Positions 25,271 through 33,749 of a stretch of DNA of 64,000 nt are shown piece by piece. How positions within the stretch are numbered: position 1 is the first letter of the stretch; every line of letters starts with the position of its first letter. This DNA comes from Paenibacillus sp. FSL R5-0341 (GTDB taxonomy: Bacteria; Bacillota; Bacilli; Paenibacillales; Paenibacillaceae), in contig NZ_CP150241.1 in assembly GCF_037975235.1 (NCBI RefSeq), forward strand, positions 4,278,001 through 4,342,000, in the 5' to 3' direction. The notes under the pieces were generated by a model. It did no database searches. It was given only the letters and a program-made list of their open reading frames with translations, and was not told where the DNA came from. Position numbers and translations under genes: made by a program.

Positions 25271-26023
25271 CTATTTCTCCTCTGAATATATAAATACATA
25301 ATTACTCTCATCCGACTTCTCTTCTAAAAAAACAAAACCTAACCGATCAAAGCTTCTAATATCCTTCACATCTGTAATCTTACGTTCTGCCATATACCGT
25401 ACCATCTCACCTCTAGCCATTTTGGCCCGAGTTGCCTTTTCAACAAGCTTCCCATCAACCATTTGTCCAAATACACAAGTGATAAAGCGGGTCTCCTCGC
25501 TCAGAAAAGGAGTGATGTTTTTTCTATACTCTTTGGAAGCTAGATTCAGAATGCAGTTGCTTTCTGATTGAAGCTGATCTGCGAGTTTGCTGCCCCAGAA
25601 TTGATAGAGCGTTTTGAAGCCTGGACCTTGCAGCTTGCCCTGCATCTCCAACCGATAAGGGGTAACCCCATCCAAAGGCCGCAACATGCCATAAAAACCG
25701 GATAATATACGTAAATGTTGCTGAAGATACGCTAATTCCTCATTTTGAAAAACACCCGGAGCCATATATTGATACTGAATGCCCTCATAGGCATAGATGG
25801 CTGGTGTCAGATTTGCTTTTATATTCATATTCTGAATCCGCTCCACGTTCTGTTGGGCGATTGCATCGTTACACTTCCACATCGCTTTGAGTTCGTCATA
25901 GGATAACTTTTGAAGCAGACTCAATAGCTGTTCTGACTCGTTTATAAACTGCGGCATCTGCGCGATAGCCATAAGATCGGTATCAATCTTCATCTTTTTA
26001 GCTGGTGATATGATAATTCTCAT
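25271..26023 (-). CDS. yaaA: Peroxide stress protein YaaA
   Basis: The protein has 250 residues with the YaaA (DUF328) signature MRIIISPAKKMKID at the N-terminus and, later, YEGIQYQYM, RILSGFYGMLRPLDGVTPYRLEM, ILNLASKEY and MVRYMAERKITD. In E. coli YaaA limits intracellular iron during hydrogen peroxide stress, and the fold binds DNA through a helix-hairpin-helix. The ribosome site (GGATGG) is weak. A decayed fragment of a second copy lies at 27.5 kb. Confidence 0.93.
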   Translation of the reverse strand: MRIIISPAKKMKIDTDLMAIAQMPQFINESEQLLSLLQKLSYDELKAMWKCNDAIAQQNVERIQNMNIKANLTPAIYAYEGIQYQYMAPGVFQNEELAYLQQHLRILSGFYGMLRPLDGVTPYRLEMQGKLQGPGFKTLYQFWGSKLADQLQSESNCILNLASKEYRKNITPFLSEETRFITCVFGQMVDGKLVEKATRAKMARGEMVRYMAERKITDVKDIRSFDRLGFVFLEEKSDESNYVFIYSEEK

Positions 26024-26143
26024 CGTGCTGATCCATCCTTAATCTACCGTTGTTTTTGTCGTTATCCATTGTACAGGATTGGACAGGCGAATCCAATGCC
26101 AAGGCTTAACTAAATCCCTCATGGTACCTTTGAAAAGACTCAA

Positions 26144-26183
26144 AATGAACAAGTCAGCCCACGATTGGACCGGCTTGTTCATT
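26144..26183 (-). terminator. Terminator of the SPFH operon
   Basis: A 10-bp stem AATGAACAAG/CTTGTTCATT with a 20-base loop, downstream of the SPFH gene. The T tail is short. Confidence 0.5.
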
Positions 26184-26237
26184 AGAATTCAACACATTAA
26201 ATTGGTGAGAAAGAAAGGCGTGCAACTCAAACCGCTA

Positions 26238-27116
26238 TTAGGGAGATACGCTCCCCGCGCCGCTATTTTGCTCTGTTTTTGTAGTCGGCAATTGAATCAT
26301 TGGCGTATTTGACCCACTTACATATGGAAGTGCTCCATCCCATTTCTTGATGGTTTCATATTCAACGAGTTGACTCGATAATGATTGTTGAAGCTCTTTA
26401 TTTGCTTTAGCTTGACCTTCTGCTTCGATCAATAGTTTGTCTGCATTACCTTGCGCTTCCACGCGCTTGCGCTCTGCTTCTTTTTTGGCGATCTCAAGTT
26501 CAGTCGTTTTACGTTCCAGTTCTTGAGAAGCTTCAACACGCTTATCGATTGCTTCCTGAGTCTTGGCGTCAGGTTGAGGAACACCTACAGTAACGTTGGA
26601 TACAATAAAGCCTAACTCTTTAACGTCATCAGAAAAACGTTGTTGCACGTCTACTCCTGCTTCGGATGACTTTTCACCATAAACATCAATGACTGTAAAC
26701 TTGGAAATACCTTTACGGGCTGCGTCACGGAAACGTGTTTTGAGATATGTATCCTCAATTTCTTGAATGCTAATTGGCCCAAATGTATTGAAGATAGAAG
26801 ATACTTTACTTGGTTCTACTTGGTAGTTGTATGCAAAATCGATTGTGATGTTTTTCCCGTCAGAAGTAGCAATCTGAATATCTCTGTATTCCACCGTTTG
26901 AATTCGGATCGGATATTTCGTCACTTTATCAAACGCTCCAACGAGTTTCCACCCTTGACTCAGTGTACTATCTTTTACGCCTCCATTTGGTGAATAGACA
27001 ACCCCAACATATCCGTTAGGAATTCGAGTGACAAAGAAGGTCACCAGTAGCACTCCCACAATAATAACCAATGCCACCGTGATTGCTCCTACCCTAAACG
27101 TCTTTGAATTTTTCAT
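26238..27116 (-). CDS. SPFH-domain (prohibitin/stomatin-like) membrane protein
   Basis: The protein has 292 residues from the ATG at 27116 (GAGGAG 7 bases upstream; another ATG 6 bases earlier is too close to the site). One N-terminal membrane helix (about 9-31, VGAITVALVIIVGVLLVTFF) is followed by an SPFH domain (about 33-190, with PNGYVGVVYSPNGGV) and a long Glu/Lys/Ala coiled coil (about 195-255, ELERKTTELEIAKKEAERKR). SPFH proteins form membrane rings that organise microdomains or control membrane proteases. It is coupled to the small membrane protein upstream, whose 3' end overlaps its start. Confidence 0.87.
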   Translation of the reverse strand: MKNSKTFRVGAITVALVIIVGVLLVTFFVTRIPNGYVGVVYSPNGGVKDSTLSQGWKLVGAFDKVTKYPIRIQTVEYRDIQIATSDGKNITIDFAYNYQVEPSKVSSIFNTFGPISIQEIEDTYLKTRFRDAARKGISKFTVIDVYGEKSSEAGVDVQQRFSDDVKELGFIVSNVTVGVPQPDAKTQEAIDKRVEASQELERKTTELEIAKKEAERKRVEAQGNADKLLIEAEGQAKANKELQQSLSSQLVEYETIKKWDGALPYVSGSNTPMIQLPTTKTEQNSGAGSVSP

Positions 27117-27252
27117 CAACATTCTCCTCTTGTTTGAATTTATTGTATTTCTTCAGAATTCTACTACCTATTTTATTGAATAGCGGGATCATTAATGCCC
27201 ATAGAATAAATGCTAGGATAAAGATTAAAATGACTCCCCCAATAAATGGCAT
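27094..27252 (-). CDS. Small single-span membrane protein coupled to the SPFH gene
   Basis: The protein has 52 residues from the ATG at 27252, with GGGGAGG 6 bases upstream. A hydrophobic helix (MPFIGGVILIFILAFILWAL) precedes a basic, charged tail (KIGSRILKKYNKFKQEENVD). The gene overlaps the SPFH start by 23 bases, so the two are translationally coupled and the product may be a partner of the SPFH ring. A TTG 51 bases upstream also has an AAAGGAGG site and could give a 69-residue form. I do not recognise a family. Confidence 0.72.
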   Translation of the reverse strand: MPFIGGVILIFILAFILWALMIPLFNKIGSRILKKYNKFKQEENVDEKFKDV

Positions 27253-27326
27253 ATTCGTCCTCCCCTCTACGGATGTAACCGAGTACAAATTTATAAATAG
27301 CAACTAATTATATCCTCCTTTATATA

Positions 27327-27353
27327 TACTTTGTAAATTCGTATTCGGTTTCA
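27327..27353 (-). promoter_or_regulatory. ECF-sigma-like promoter of the SPFH operon
   Basis: On the leftward strand TGAAAC (complement of 27348-27353), a 17-base spacer and AGTA. The -35 hexamer is that of SigW-type promoters (TGAAAC-N16-17-CGTA), and SPFH genes are SigW targets in B. subtilis. The -10 has one mismatch. Confidence 0.4.
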
Positions 27354-27511
27354 AGGATATCCATCTACTTTGTGAAAGCTCAAAATTCTACATTGAAGAG
27401 ATACAAATATTGAACCTCCTCAAAGATCTTAGTTATTGCTGTTGACTGAGGAATTATTGTTACTTCTGTATTAATTCTATACTCTGCATATAATGCACTA
27501 TTTGTTCGGAC

Positions 27512-27613
27512 ACATAATGCTTTTGAGTTCATCATAGGTAACTTTTTAAGCAGGCACATTAGCCTTCTGAACTCTTTATGGATTGCGGGATCTATACAAC
27601 AGCCATATGATCA
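27512..27613 (-). pseudogene. Decayed fragment of a yaaA duplicate
   Basis: About 100 bases align with the part of intact yaaA encoding roughly residues 14-48 (near 25885-25980), in the same orientation, at about 75 percent identity by eye with several single-base gaps that break the frame. Shared blocks include GAGTTC-x-TCATAGG, AACTTTT-x-AAGCAG, TGCGG-x-ATCT and AGCCATA-x-GATC. No start, C-terminal part or ribosome site remains. Confidence 0.65.
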
Positions 27614-27630
27614 TAGGACTCTAAGAGAAC

Positions 27631-27655
27631 AGGCCAGCTCGCATTGAGCTGGCCT
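27631..27655. repeat. Strong hairpin next to the yaaA remnant
   Basis: A perfect 10-bp stem AGGCCAGCTC/GAGCTGGCCT with a 5-base loop. It has no T run on the rightward strand and only a weak one on the other; it may be an old terminator. Confidence 0.55.
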
Positions 27656-27898
27656 AGATAAAATAACAGTTCGAATTAAATCATAAAAATATCAATCAAT
27701 TTATAAAAGCTGGATCAGACAATTACTGCACTAATTTCTCAGCTATACCTACAGATATATTACTGCATGCATCCAATTCCCTAAAATACATTAAAAACAT
27801 ACACTTTAACAATTTATCGTGTAAAACTATGAGTCTCTCATTCAGTCCTTCTTAGACAAATTAAGAATAATTTCTGTAATAATCATAAAATTTCAAAA

Positions 27899-28261
27899 TC
27901 ATTTCTTAGTAACAATCACTTTTTCTGTATTCCCATCCCATTCAATCTGAACAATAAATTCCTCCTCATCCAAAAATGGAGATAATCCTTCAGCTTTCCC
28001 TCTAATTACTGTATTAAAAGGAACCTCTCCTTTGGCATGAATATTTTCACTCATAAATTTATAATTAACTTTTTCAATTGAGGCAGCATTATCTCCTAAG
28101 TACTTAATTTCGTAATCATAACTTGCTGTAGAATTATTACTTTGTACTGTCGATGAAACACTCCAATTTTCACTCTTCCCTGTGTAAGAAGACACATTAT
28201 TTGAGCAAGCCGATAAAGTTAACAGTACAAGAAGAAACAAGATACACATTATTTTTCTCAC
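27899..28261 (-). CDS. Small secreted lipoprotein
   Basis: The protein has 120 residues from a GTG at 28261 with AAGGGG 8 bases upstream. A signal peptide (MCILFLLVLLTL) ends in the lipobox LSAC with Cys19. The mature part is Ser/Asn-rich and then beta-strand-rich (EEEFIVQIEWDGNTEKVIVT). No family recognised. It is divergent from the secreted protein gene at 28356, and both are AT-rich compared with the sequence to the left. Confidence 0.75.
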   Translation of the reverse strand: MRKIMCILFLLVLLTLSACSNNVSSYTGKSENWSVSSTVQSNNSTASYDYEIKYLGDNAASIEKVNYKFMSENIHAKGEVPFNTVIRGKAEGLSPFLDEEEFIVQIEWDGNTEKVIVTKK

Positions 28262-28355
28262 AATAAATTCCCCTTTATAGTTGAAATTTGGTAAATACTA
28301 GTTTATCATATAATAGATTCAAAAAAAATACTTCTTAGGAAAATGGAGGAATATT

Positions 28356-29078
28356 ATGAATTTAAAGAAAATTATCACCCCACTTATCGCAGTCGCTCTC
28401 ATCTTTTCAAGTGGAAATTCTGTTATGGCAGCACAGGAGAACCCAGACTATGACACAAGCAAATACACTATTGTAAAAAAATATGATGACACTAATTTAG
28501 ACACTTTCGGCATCCAATCAGTTAACGAAACTCTTCCTAAAGTCGATTTAGAAGTTTCCGATGATTCAGAAAATTTCAACTATAAACTTTTAGAGAACAC
28601 CACTCGTCCTTTGTACGATCTTCAAAACAAAGAAACAGGCGAAATTGTCACTCAATATGCTACAGATGTATCACTTCAAGCAACAAATGGTCAACTTTCT
28701 AGCAACAATACATTCAGAGAATTTAACATGAAAGTATATGGAACTGTATATTATATCTTCACAGGGAAGAATGGTAATTACGTCACTATAGATAAAGTAT
28801 CTTTTAGATGGGAAAACAATGGTCGTACACCAGGTACTAAGGATCATAGTATTTCAGTGCAACAGTTTGGAGCTTCAGAAAATATTGCAAAAGTTAATCA
28901 GAATAAATCAGTAGACTTTAAATTGGTGAGCCATGGCACAGTACTTGTAAGAGAATGGAACTGGACACCAGTGTTTGCAAGCTACGACGGATCATCAGTA
29001 GCTGTAGATTTTAAGGCTGTTGCAGTTGATGCCATTGGTGGAACAACTCCAATTAACTGGGTTTTAAGAGTATACTAA
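28356..29078 (+). CDS. Secreted hypothetical protein
   Basis: The protein has 240 residues, with GGAGG 6 bases before the ATG. A signal peptide (KKIITPLIAVALIFSSGNSV) ends near MAAQ. The mature protein begins with an acidic region and continues as probable beta-structure (FREFNMKVYGTVYYIFTGK, then VSFRWENNG and REWNWTPVF). It has no cysteines and no anchor, so it should be released. No family recognised. A clear terminator follows. Confidence 0.75.
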   Translation: MNLKKIITPLIAVALIFSSGNSVMAAQENPDYDTSKYTIVKKYDDTNLDTFGIQSVNETLPKVDLEVSDDSENFNYKLLENTTRPLYDLQNKETGEIVTQYATDVSLQATNGQLSSNNTFREFNMKVYGTVYYIFTGKNGNYVTIDKVSFRWENNGRTPGTKDHSISVQQFGASENIAKVNQNKSVDFKLVSHGTVLVREWNWTPVFASYDGSSVAVDFKAVAVDAIGGTTPINWVLRVY

Positions 29079-29094
29079 ACTGCTAAATAAGTAT

Positions 29095-29122
29095 AGACCT
29101 CTTTTGAAAAGAGGTCTTTTTT
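29095..29122 (+). terminator. Terminator of the secreted protein gene
   Basis: An 11-bp stem AGACCTCTTTT/AAAAGAGGTCT with a 1-base loop, followed by six T. Confidence 0.92.
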
Positions 29123-29355
29123 ACTACTTATAAAGAATGAAGAAATTCTCATTATTATTTCAACTAATTTCTTTTCATCAAAAACCGCAATAATTCCTTA
29201 ACAACATTCAACAACCAGCATGCTCTATATTTTTTTCCAATCTTATGATGCAATTCAACTTAAAATACACTCATGTTATCATTTTTTTACTTAATTAATC
29301 ATCAAAATCATAGATATAGATTTGAAATCGCTTATTATGATTTTACTTTAATACA

Positions 29356-30399
29356 TCATCTCGTAAAATCATGCTGCCCAATGGTTAGTAGCGTCGGCCT
29401 GCTCTTACTCCATACTGAAGTGGCAATCTTCGGATTGTAATAATACAGCGCTCCATTCGTCGGATCAACGCCATTTAATGCTTTGCGTGCTGCCTTATAA
29501 GAGGTTGCCGTTGGCTTTGTATTGAACTGCCCATCGTCTATAGCCGTGAACTGCCCTTTCTGGAAGATGACCTTCGAGATCGATGACGGGAATAAATCCG
29601 AATGCACACGATTCATGACAACCGCTCCTACAGCGACCTGCCCTTCAAAAGATTCGCCGCGCGCTTCACCATGGATCAGCTTCGCCAACTGACGTAGTGT
29701 TTCTCCTTCGGCTTTGGCCTTTTTGTTCAGTCTGTTCAGCGTCGCGGGACCTGCAACGCCGTCTGCACTCAGTCCCTGCGCCTGCTGGAACTTGCGTACA
29801 GCGCCTTTGGTAATCGTACCGTAATATCCGGTCAATCCGGCGTCAAAGTATCCCAGGTCGCTCAATTGTTCCTGCAATTGCAGCACATGTTCACTGCGAA
29901 CACCCTGTTCCAGCTTCTGTGCTCCCGCAGAAGGCGCTGCCACGGTCAATCCCAGTGTCAATGCGCAGGCACCGAGAAGCATGCTGACCCGTCCTGCTCT
30001 TTTACCAGCGGCTTTCCCCTTTCCATGCGTGACTTTCCGACTGACCGTGATAGGCACCATCGTGTCATCAATCGTCCGCACATCAGATCCTTCATTCGTA
30101 CTACCAGCTTTAATCCGTGCATCCTCGCTCTCTGTGTACTCCATATTTTTCGTAATCGTCATGTTATTCATCATATTGGTGACCTCCGTCTCTTTCATGG
30201 GTTTACTTTCATCCACAACATACACATCATACAGTCCGTTCATCTCACTCAGTTCATTACTGTTCTTATGGCGGTACGTTACATGTATGTCGTTATTCTT
30301 ATGTGCACGCACCATGTCAATCACAGCATGGTTTCCATCTATGCTATTCACGCGAGTCTTTTCATTCATTTGTGCCATCTGGTTATACTTTTTCATCAT
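29356..30399 (-). CDS. Membrane-anchored SleB-like cell wall hydrolase with long cytoplasmic N-terminus
   Basis: The protein has 347 residues from the ATG at 30399, with GGAGG 8 bases upstream. The C-terminal half is typical of SleB: a peptidoglycan-binding domain (about 165-225, VLQLQEQLSDLGYFDAGLTG, then GTITKGAVRKFQQAQGL) and a Hydrolase_2 catalytic domain (about 235-345, LAKLIHGEARGESFEGQVAV with the conserved Glu, then ALYYYNPKIAT). SleB is a spore-cortex lytic transglycosylase. What is odd is the N-terminus: about 135 hydrophilic residues, rich in Met, Asn and Thr, precede the single hydrophobic segment (about 139-159, SMLLGACALTLGLTVAAPSA). This makes a signal-anchor rather than a normal signal peptide, unless translation starts internally. 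I do not recognise that region. Confidence 0.8.
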   Translation of the reverse strand: MMKKYNQMAQMNEKTRVNSIDGNHAVIDMVRAHKNNDIHVTYRHKNSNELSEMNGLYDVYVVDESKPMKETEVTNMMNNMTITKNMEYTESEDARIKAGSTNEGSDVRTIDDTMVPITVSRKVTHGKGKAAGKRAGRVSMLLGACALTLGLTVAAPSAGAQKLEQGVRSEHVLQLQEQLSDLGYFDAGLTGYYGTITKGAVRKFQQAQGLSADGVAGPATLNRLNKKAKAEGETLRQLAKLIHGEARGESFEGQVAVGAVVMNRVHSDLFPSSISKVIFQKGQFTAIDDGQFNTKPTATSYKAARKALNGVDPTNGALYYYNPKIATSVWSKSRPTLLTIGQHDFTR

Positions 30400-30546
30400 G
30401 CCATTAACCTCCACTTTTCTGAATCCAGATCCCGTATCTTCCTCCTGAATCCTCACGGCTCTACATCCCGAGTGTCATTATAGGATATAGAAAAAATGAA
30501 GTCTATCGGACCGATGACGCAGTGGAAAACCGACGCTGAACATAGC

Positions 30547-30590
30547 AAAAAGAGGCATGAGCCCATGGTCACACCATGGTCATGCCCCTT
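30547..30590 (-). terminator. Terminator of the MFS permease gene
   Basis: An extended stem built from GGCATGA and CCATGG blocks (30554-30586), followed on the leftward strand by TTTTTG. Confidence 0.8.
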
Positions 30591-30677
30591 CTTGTATCAA
30601 CCTTATACCGCTTGTCCAACCCGTTATTTCCGTAGGCAGGCAGACCCGTACAAAAGTTGCGTTGTATTTATTGACAA

Positions 30678-31895
30678 TTACTCAGCAAGTTCCTGACCCT
30701 TCGTTTCCCGGCCCCAGAACAGTACAGCCGCTGCGCCAATGAGGATCGTCACGAAGAAAATCGTGAAAATCAGGCTGATTGCCACTTCGCGCTGAACCAG
30801 CATACCGACCATTAATGGAGCCAGTACACCACCGATCCGACCAACCGATGTGGCAAGTCCAACACCTGTCGAACGAACGGAAGTTGGATACAATTCCGGG
30901 CTGTAGGCGTACAGACCACCCCAAGCTCCCAGATTGAAGAAGGAAAGACAGATTCCCGCGGTCAGGATTGTGGCTTCTGTTGTAGCCAATCCGAACGCAA
31001 TCGCACTGAATGCAGTCAAGGTAAGGTACACAACCAGTACGAATTTTCGACCGTAACGTTCAATGAAGTACGCCGCGGTGAAGTAACCTGGCAACTGTGC
31101 GATCGTCATGATCAGAACGTATTGAAAGCTTTTAACCAACGTAAATCCTTTTGCCATCACAACCGAAGGCAGCCACAGGAACATTCCATAATAAGAGAAA
31201 ATGACGGTAAACCACAAAATCCAGAGCATCAACGTTGTACGGCGATGTGGTGCTGACCAGACGGTAGCCACTTTCTCGCGGAACGTGATTTTATGAAGCT
31301 TGGTATGATTCTTGTATCGTGGCGGGTCCTGAATAGCACGACGCAGATACAATGCGTAGAACGCCGGAAGTGCACCAATGGCAAAGGCAATTCTCCATCC
31401 GTACTCCGGGATAACAAAGTTCGCAATGAGTGCTGATACAATCCAGCCCCCTGCCCAGAAACTTTCCAATAATACAACGGCACGTCCACGTTCCGCTGTA
31501 GGCATCGACTCCGATACCAGTGTAGATGCCACGGGCAACTCGCCGCCAAGTCCGATACCTGCAACCAGACGCAGTGCACACAATACGGCGAATCCGGTCG
31601 CAAGTGCTGATAGACCGCTTGCAATCGTAAAGATTAGCAAGGTCCACATCAGAATGGCCTTCCGTCCAAAACGGTCCGCAAGTGCACCTGCAAGCAAAGC
31701 ACCGAGCGCCATACCGATCGAGTTAATACTCGTAAGCACGCCGACTTGTCCGGGACTGAGACTCCATTCCTTGGCCAGTGCAGCCACGATAAAGGAGATC
31801 ATACCGACTTCCATCGCATCAAACAGCCAGCTCATGCCGGCACTGAACAGCAGCTTGCGCTGCTTGGGATTCCGCAATACTTCCAGTTTGCTCAT
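30678..31895 (-). CDS. MFS permease, sugar-porter/NaiP-like
   Basis: The protein has 405 residues from the ATG at 31895 (GGAG 9 bases upstream). It has twelve hydrophobic segments with the metabolite-symporter signatures GALLAGALADRFGRKAIL between segments 2 and 3 and GYFTAAYFIERYGRKFVL in the second half, plus the family motif GIGLGGELPVASTLVSE. It resembles B. subtilis NaiP (YceI), a niacin permease, closely in the N-terminal half (WLFDAMEVGMISFI), but aromatic-acid and other organic-acid carriers share these motifs. It is transcribed alone. Confidence 0.82.
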   Translation of the reverse strand: MSKLEVLRNPKQRKLLFSAGMSWLFDAMEVGMISFIVAALAKEWSLSPGQVGVLTSINSIGMALGALLAGALADRFGRKAILMWTLLIFTIASGLSALATGFAVLCALRLVAGIGLGGELPVASTLVSESMPTAERGRAVVLLESFWAGGWIVSALIANFVIPEYGWRIAFAIGALPAFYALYLRRAIQDPPRYKNHTKLHKITFREKVATVWSAPHRRTTLMLWILWFTVIFSYYGMFLWLPSVVMAKGFTLVKSFQYVLIMTIAQLPGYFTAAYFIERYGRKFVLVVYLTLTAFSAIAFGLATTEATILTAGICLSFFNLGAWGGLYAYSPELYPTSVRSTGVGLATSVGRIGGVLAPLMVGMLVQREVAISLIFTIFFVTILIGAAAVLFWGRETKGQELAE

Positions 31896-32008
31896 CACTT
31901 ATAGCTCCCTTGATCTCTATGTAGTCATTCTGACACTAAATCATTATTATGCAGAATGCTCCAGAAATCAATGCAAAATAAGCTTTTCCTTCCGATTTCT
32001 GCGATACC

Positions 32009-32824
32009 TCACCCCTTGAGTGAACCCGCTGTCAGACCTGCAACAAAGTATCGCTGGAGCAGAAGGAACAACGCGATCATCGGAATGGCCGTTACCAGCA
32101 CACCCGTAAGCATCATCGGATAGTTCGTCACGTATTCCCCCCGGAACTGCATAAGCGCGAGCGGTAACGTGAGCTTGGACTTACTGCTGAGCATCAGCAT
32201 CGGAATAAGCAAATCATTCCAGACCATGACGAGCAGGAACGTAGCTGTTGCCGCCAGTGAAGGTGCAGCGAGTGGCAGTGCAATCCTCGTATAGAGTCTC
32301 CACTCGCTGGCCCCATCCATACTGCCCGCTTCCAGAATCTCCGAATTGAGCATACGCATGAAGCCTGTCAGCATGAACACAGAGACAGGCATCAGCATCG
32401 CAGCGGATACGACAATCAGGCCCGTTAGACTGTCCGACCACCCAAGTGTACGCGTAAGGGAATAGATCGGCAGCATACTCACCTGGGAAGGAACGATCAA
32501 CCCTGCTACGAACAGAGCAAATACAATTTTGCCTACACTGCCGCCCCAGCGGACAATGGCGTAAGCAATCATGCTGCTCAGCAATAACTCAATGGCAACT
32601 GTACCAAGGGTCACGACCAGACTGTTCCCAAAATATTGCCACATCGGCTGATTGCGGAACATGCCAGTAATGTTATCCCACGTAAACGGGTCCGGCCAGC
32701 TGAACGGACTGGTGAAGAAGTTGCTGCTTGTTTTGAACGAGGATACAAATACAAAGTACAGCGGCACCAGGATCAGCAGCGCGTACACCAATAGGATCAG
32801 GCGATTAAACCATTTTAAAAACAT
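32009..32824 (-). CDS. Carbohydrate ABC transporter permease, MalG type
   Basis: The protein has 271 residues and six hydrophobic segments, with AAGGGAG 5 bases before the ATG. The EAA loop that contacts the ATPase is EILEAGSMDGASEWRLYTRI followed by ALPLAAPSL, and the protein ends YFVAGLTAGSLKG as CUT1 permeases do. It is third in the operon binding protein, MalF type, MalG type. No ATPase gene is present, as is usual for CUT1 systems in Firmicutes that share an MsmX-type ATPase. Confidence 0.92.
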   Translation of the reverse strand: MFLKWFNRLILLVYALLILVPLYFVFVSSFKTSSNFFTSPFSWPDPFTWDNITGMFRNQPMWQYFGNSLVVTLGTVAIELLLSSMIAYAIVRWGGSVGKIVFALFVAGLIVPSQVSMLPIYSLTRTLGWSDSLTGLIVVSAAMLMPVSVFMLTGFMRMLNSEILEAGSMDGASEWRLYTRIALPLAAPSLAATATFLLVMVWNDLLIPMLMLSSKSKLTLPLALMQFRGEYVTNYPMMLTGVLVTAIPMIALFLLLQRYFVAGLTAGSLKG

Positions 32825-32873
32825 GTGAACTCCCTTCTGCCTCGATTGCAGGATGAATGCTCCAGCATCAACC

Positions 32874-33746
32874 TTAATAGCTTACCCGGTCGGCACGCAG
32901 TGCCTTGAACTGCAACAGCGTCAAGAGCGCGAGCAACACCAGGAAGATCATGGAACCGGCAGAAGCCAGACCAAATGAATAGCTGCCAAAGGCGGTATGA
33001 TAGATATATGTTGTCAAAATTTCAGTTGCGTAGTTCGGGCCTCCGTCCGTCATTGTGAAAATGAGGTCAAATGCCTTGAACGACTGAATGGTCGTATAGG
33101 CCACAACAATCGTTGCCGAAGGTGCCAGCAGCGGCCAAGTCACGGTACGGAATACCTGCCATTTGCTGCCGCCGTCCATACGAGCCGCTTCATACAGTTC
33201 TGCCGGAATGCCTTGCAGACCTGCGATGAATACAATCATCATCTGGCCGGCATGGGCCCATACCTGTACCGCAGCGATGGAATAGATGGCGATCTTCGGA
33301 TCACCAATCCAGTTACGAGCGATGCCGCTCATCCCGGCTTCATTCAGTCCATAGTTGATCAAACCAATCGATGGATCATACATAAATGCCCAGATCAGTC
33401 CGACCGATACGGAGGACAGAATCGCAGGCAGGAAATATAATGCCCGAAGCACAATGCGTGTCTTGGTATTGCGTACCAGGAGCAGGGCCAGGACAAGCGA
33501 AATAAAGGTTTGTGCAATAACAACCGTTAACATGAACTCCACGTTATTGCCAAAGGCTTTGCGGAATACGATGCTGCTGAGACTGTCCTTGTAATTATCC
33601 AGCCCTACAAATGCATACGACGGGGATACCCCGTCCCAATCCGTAAAGGAGTAGAACAGCCCCGTCAATGTAGGAAATACGAACAATCCAACGTACAGCA
33701 GCAACCCGGGGATCAGAAACAGGGATAGCTGAAGACGGTTTTTCAT
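32874..33746 (-). CDS. Carbohydrate ABC transporter permease, MalF type
   Basis: The protein has 290 residues. It begins at an ATG 3 bases after the stop of the binding protein, so translation is coupled. Six hydrophobic segments open with LFLIPGLLLYVGLFVFP. The EAA loop is ELYEAARMDGGSKWQVFRTV followed by TWPLLAPSA, and FTMTDGGPNYATEIL before the last helices is typical of MalF-type CUT1 subunits. It pairs with the MalG-type subunit 49 bases downstream. Confidence 0.92.
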   Translation of the reverse strand: MKNRLQLSLFLIPGLLLYVGLFVFPTLTGLFYSFTDWDGVSPSYAFVGLDNYKDSLSSIVFRKAFGNNVEFMLTVVIAQTFISLVLALLLVRNTKTRIVLRALYFLPAILSSVSVGLIWAFMYDPSIGLINYGLNEAGMSGIARNWIGDPKIAIYSIAAVQVWAHAGQMMIVFIAGLQGIPAELYEAARMDGGSKWQVFRTVTWPLLAPSATIVVAYTTIQSFKAFDLIFTMTDGGPNYATEILTTYIYHTAFGSYSFGLASAGSMIFLVLLALLTLLQFKALRADRVSY

Positions 33747-33749
33747 CGT

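Larger units (their letters stand above)
27253..27898. other. AT-rich intergenic region with yaaA remnant
   Basis: Holds the promoter region of the SPFH operon, the decayed yaaA fragment (27512-27613) and a strong hairpin (27631-27655). No intact gene is supported. Confidence 0.6.
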
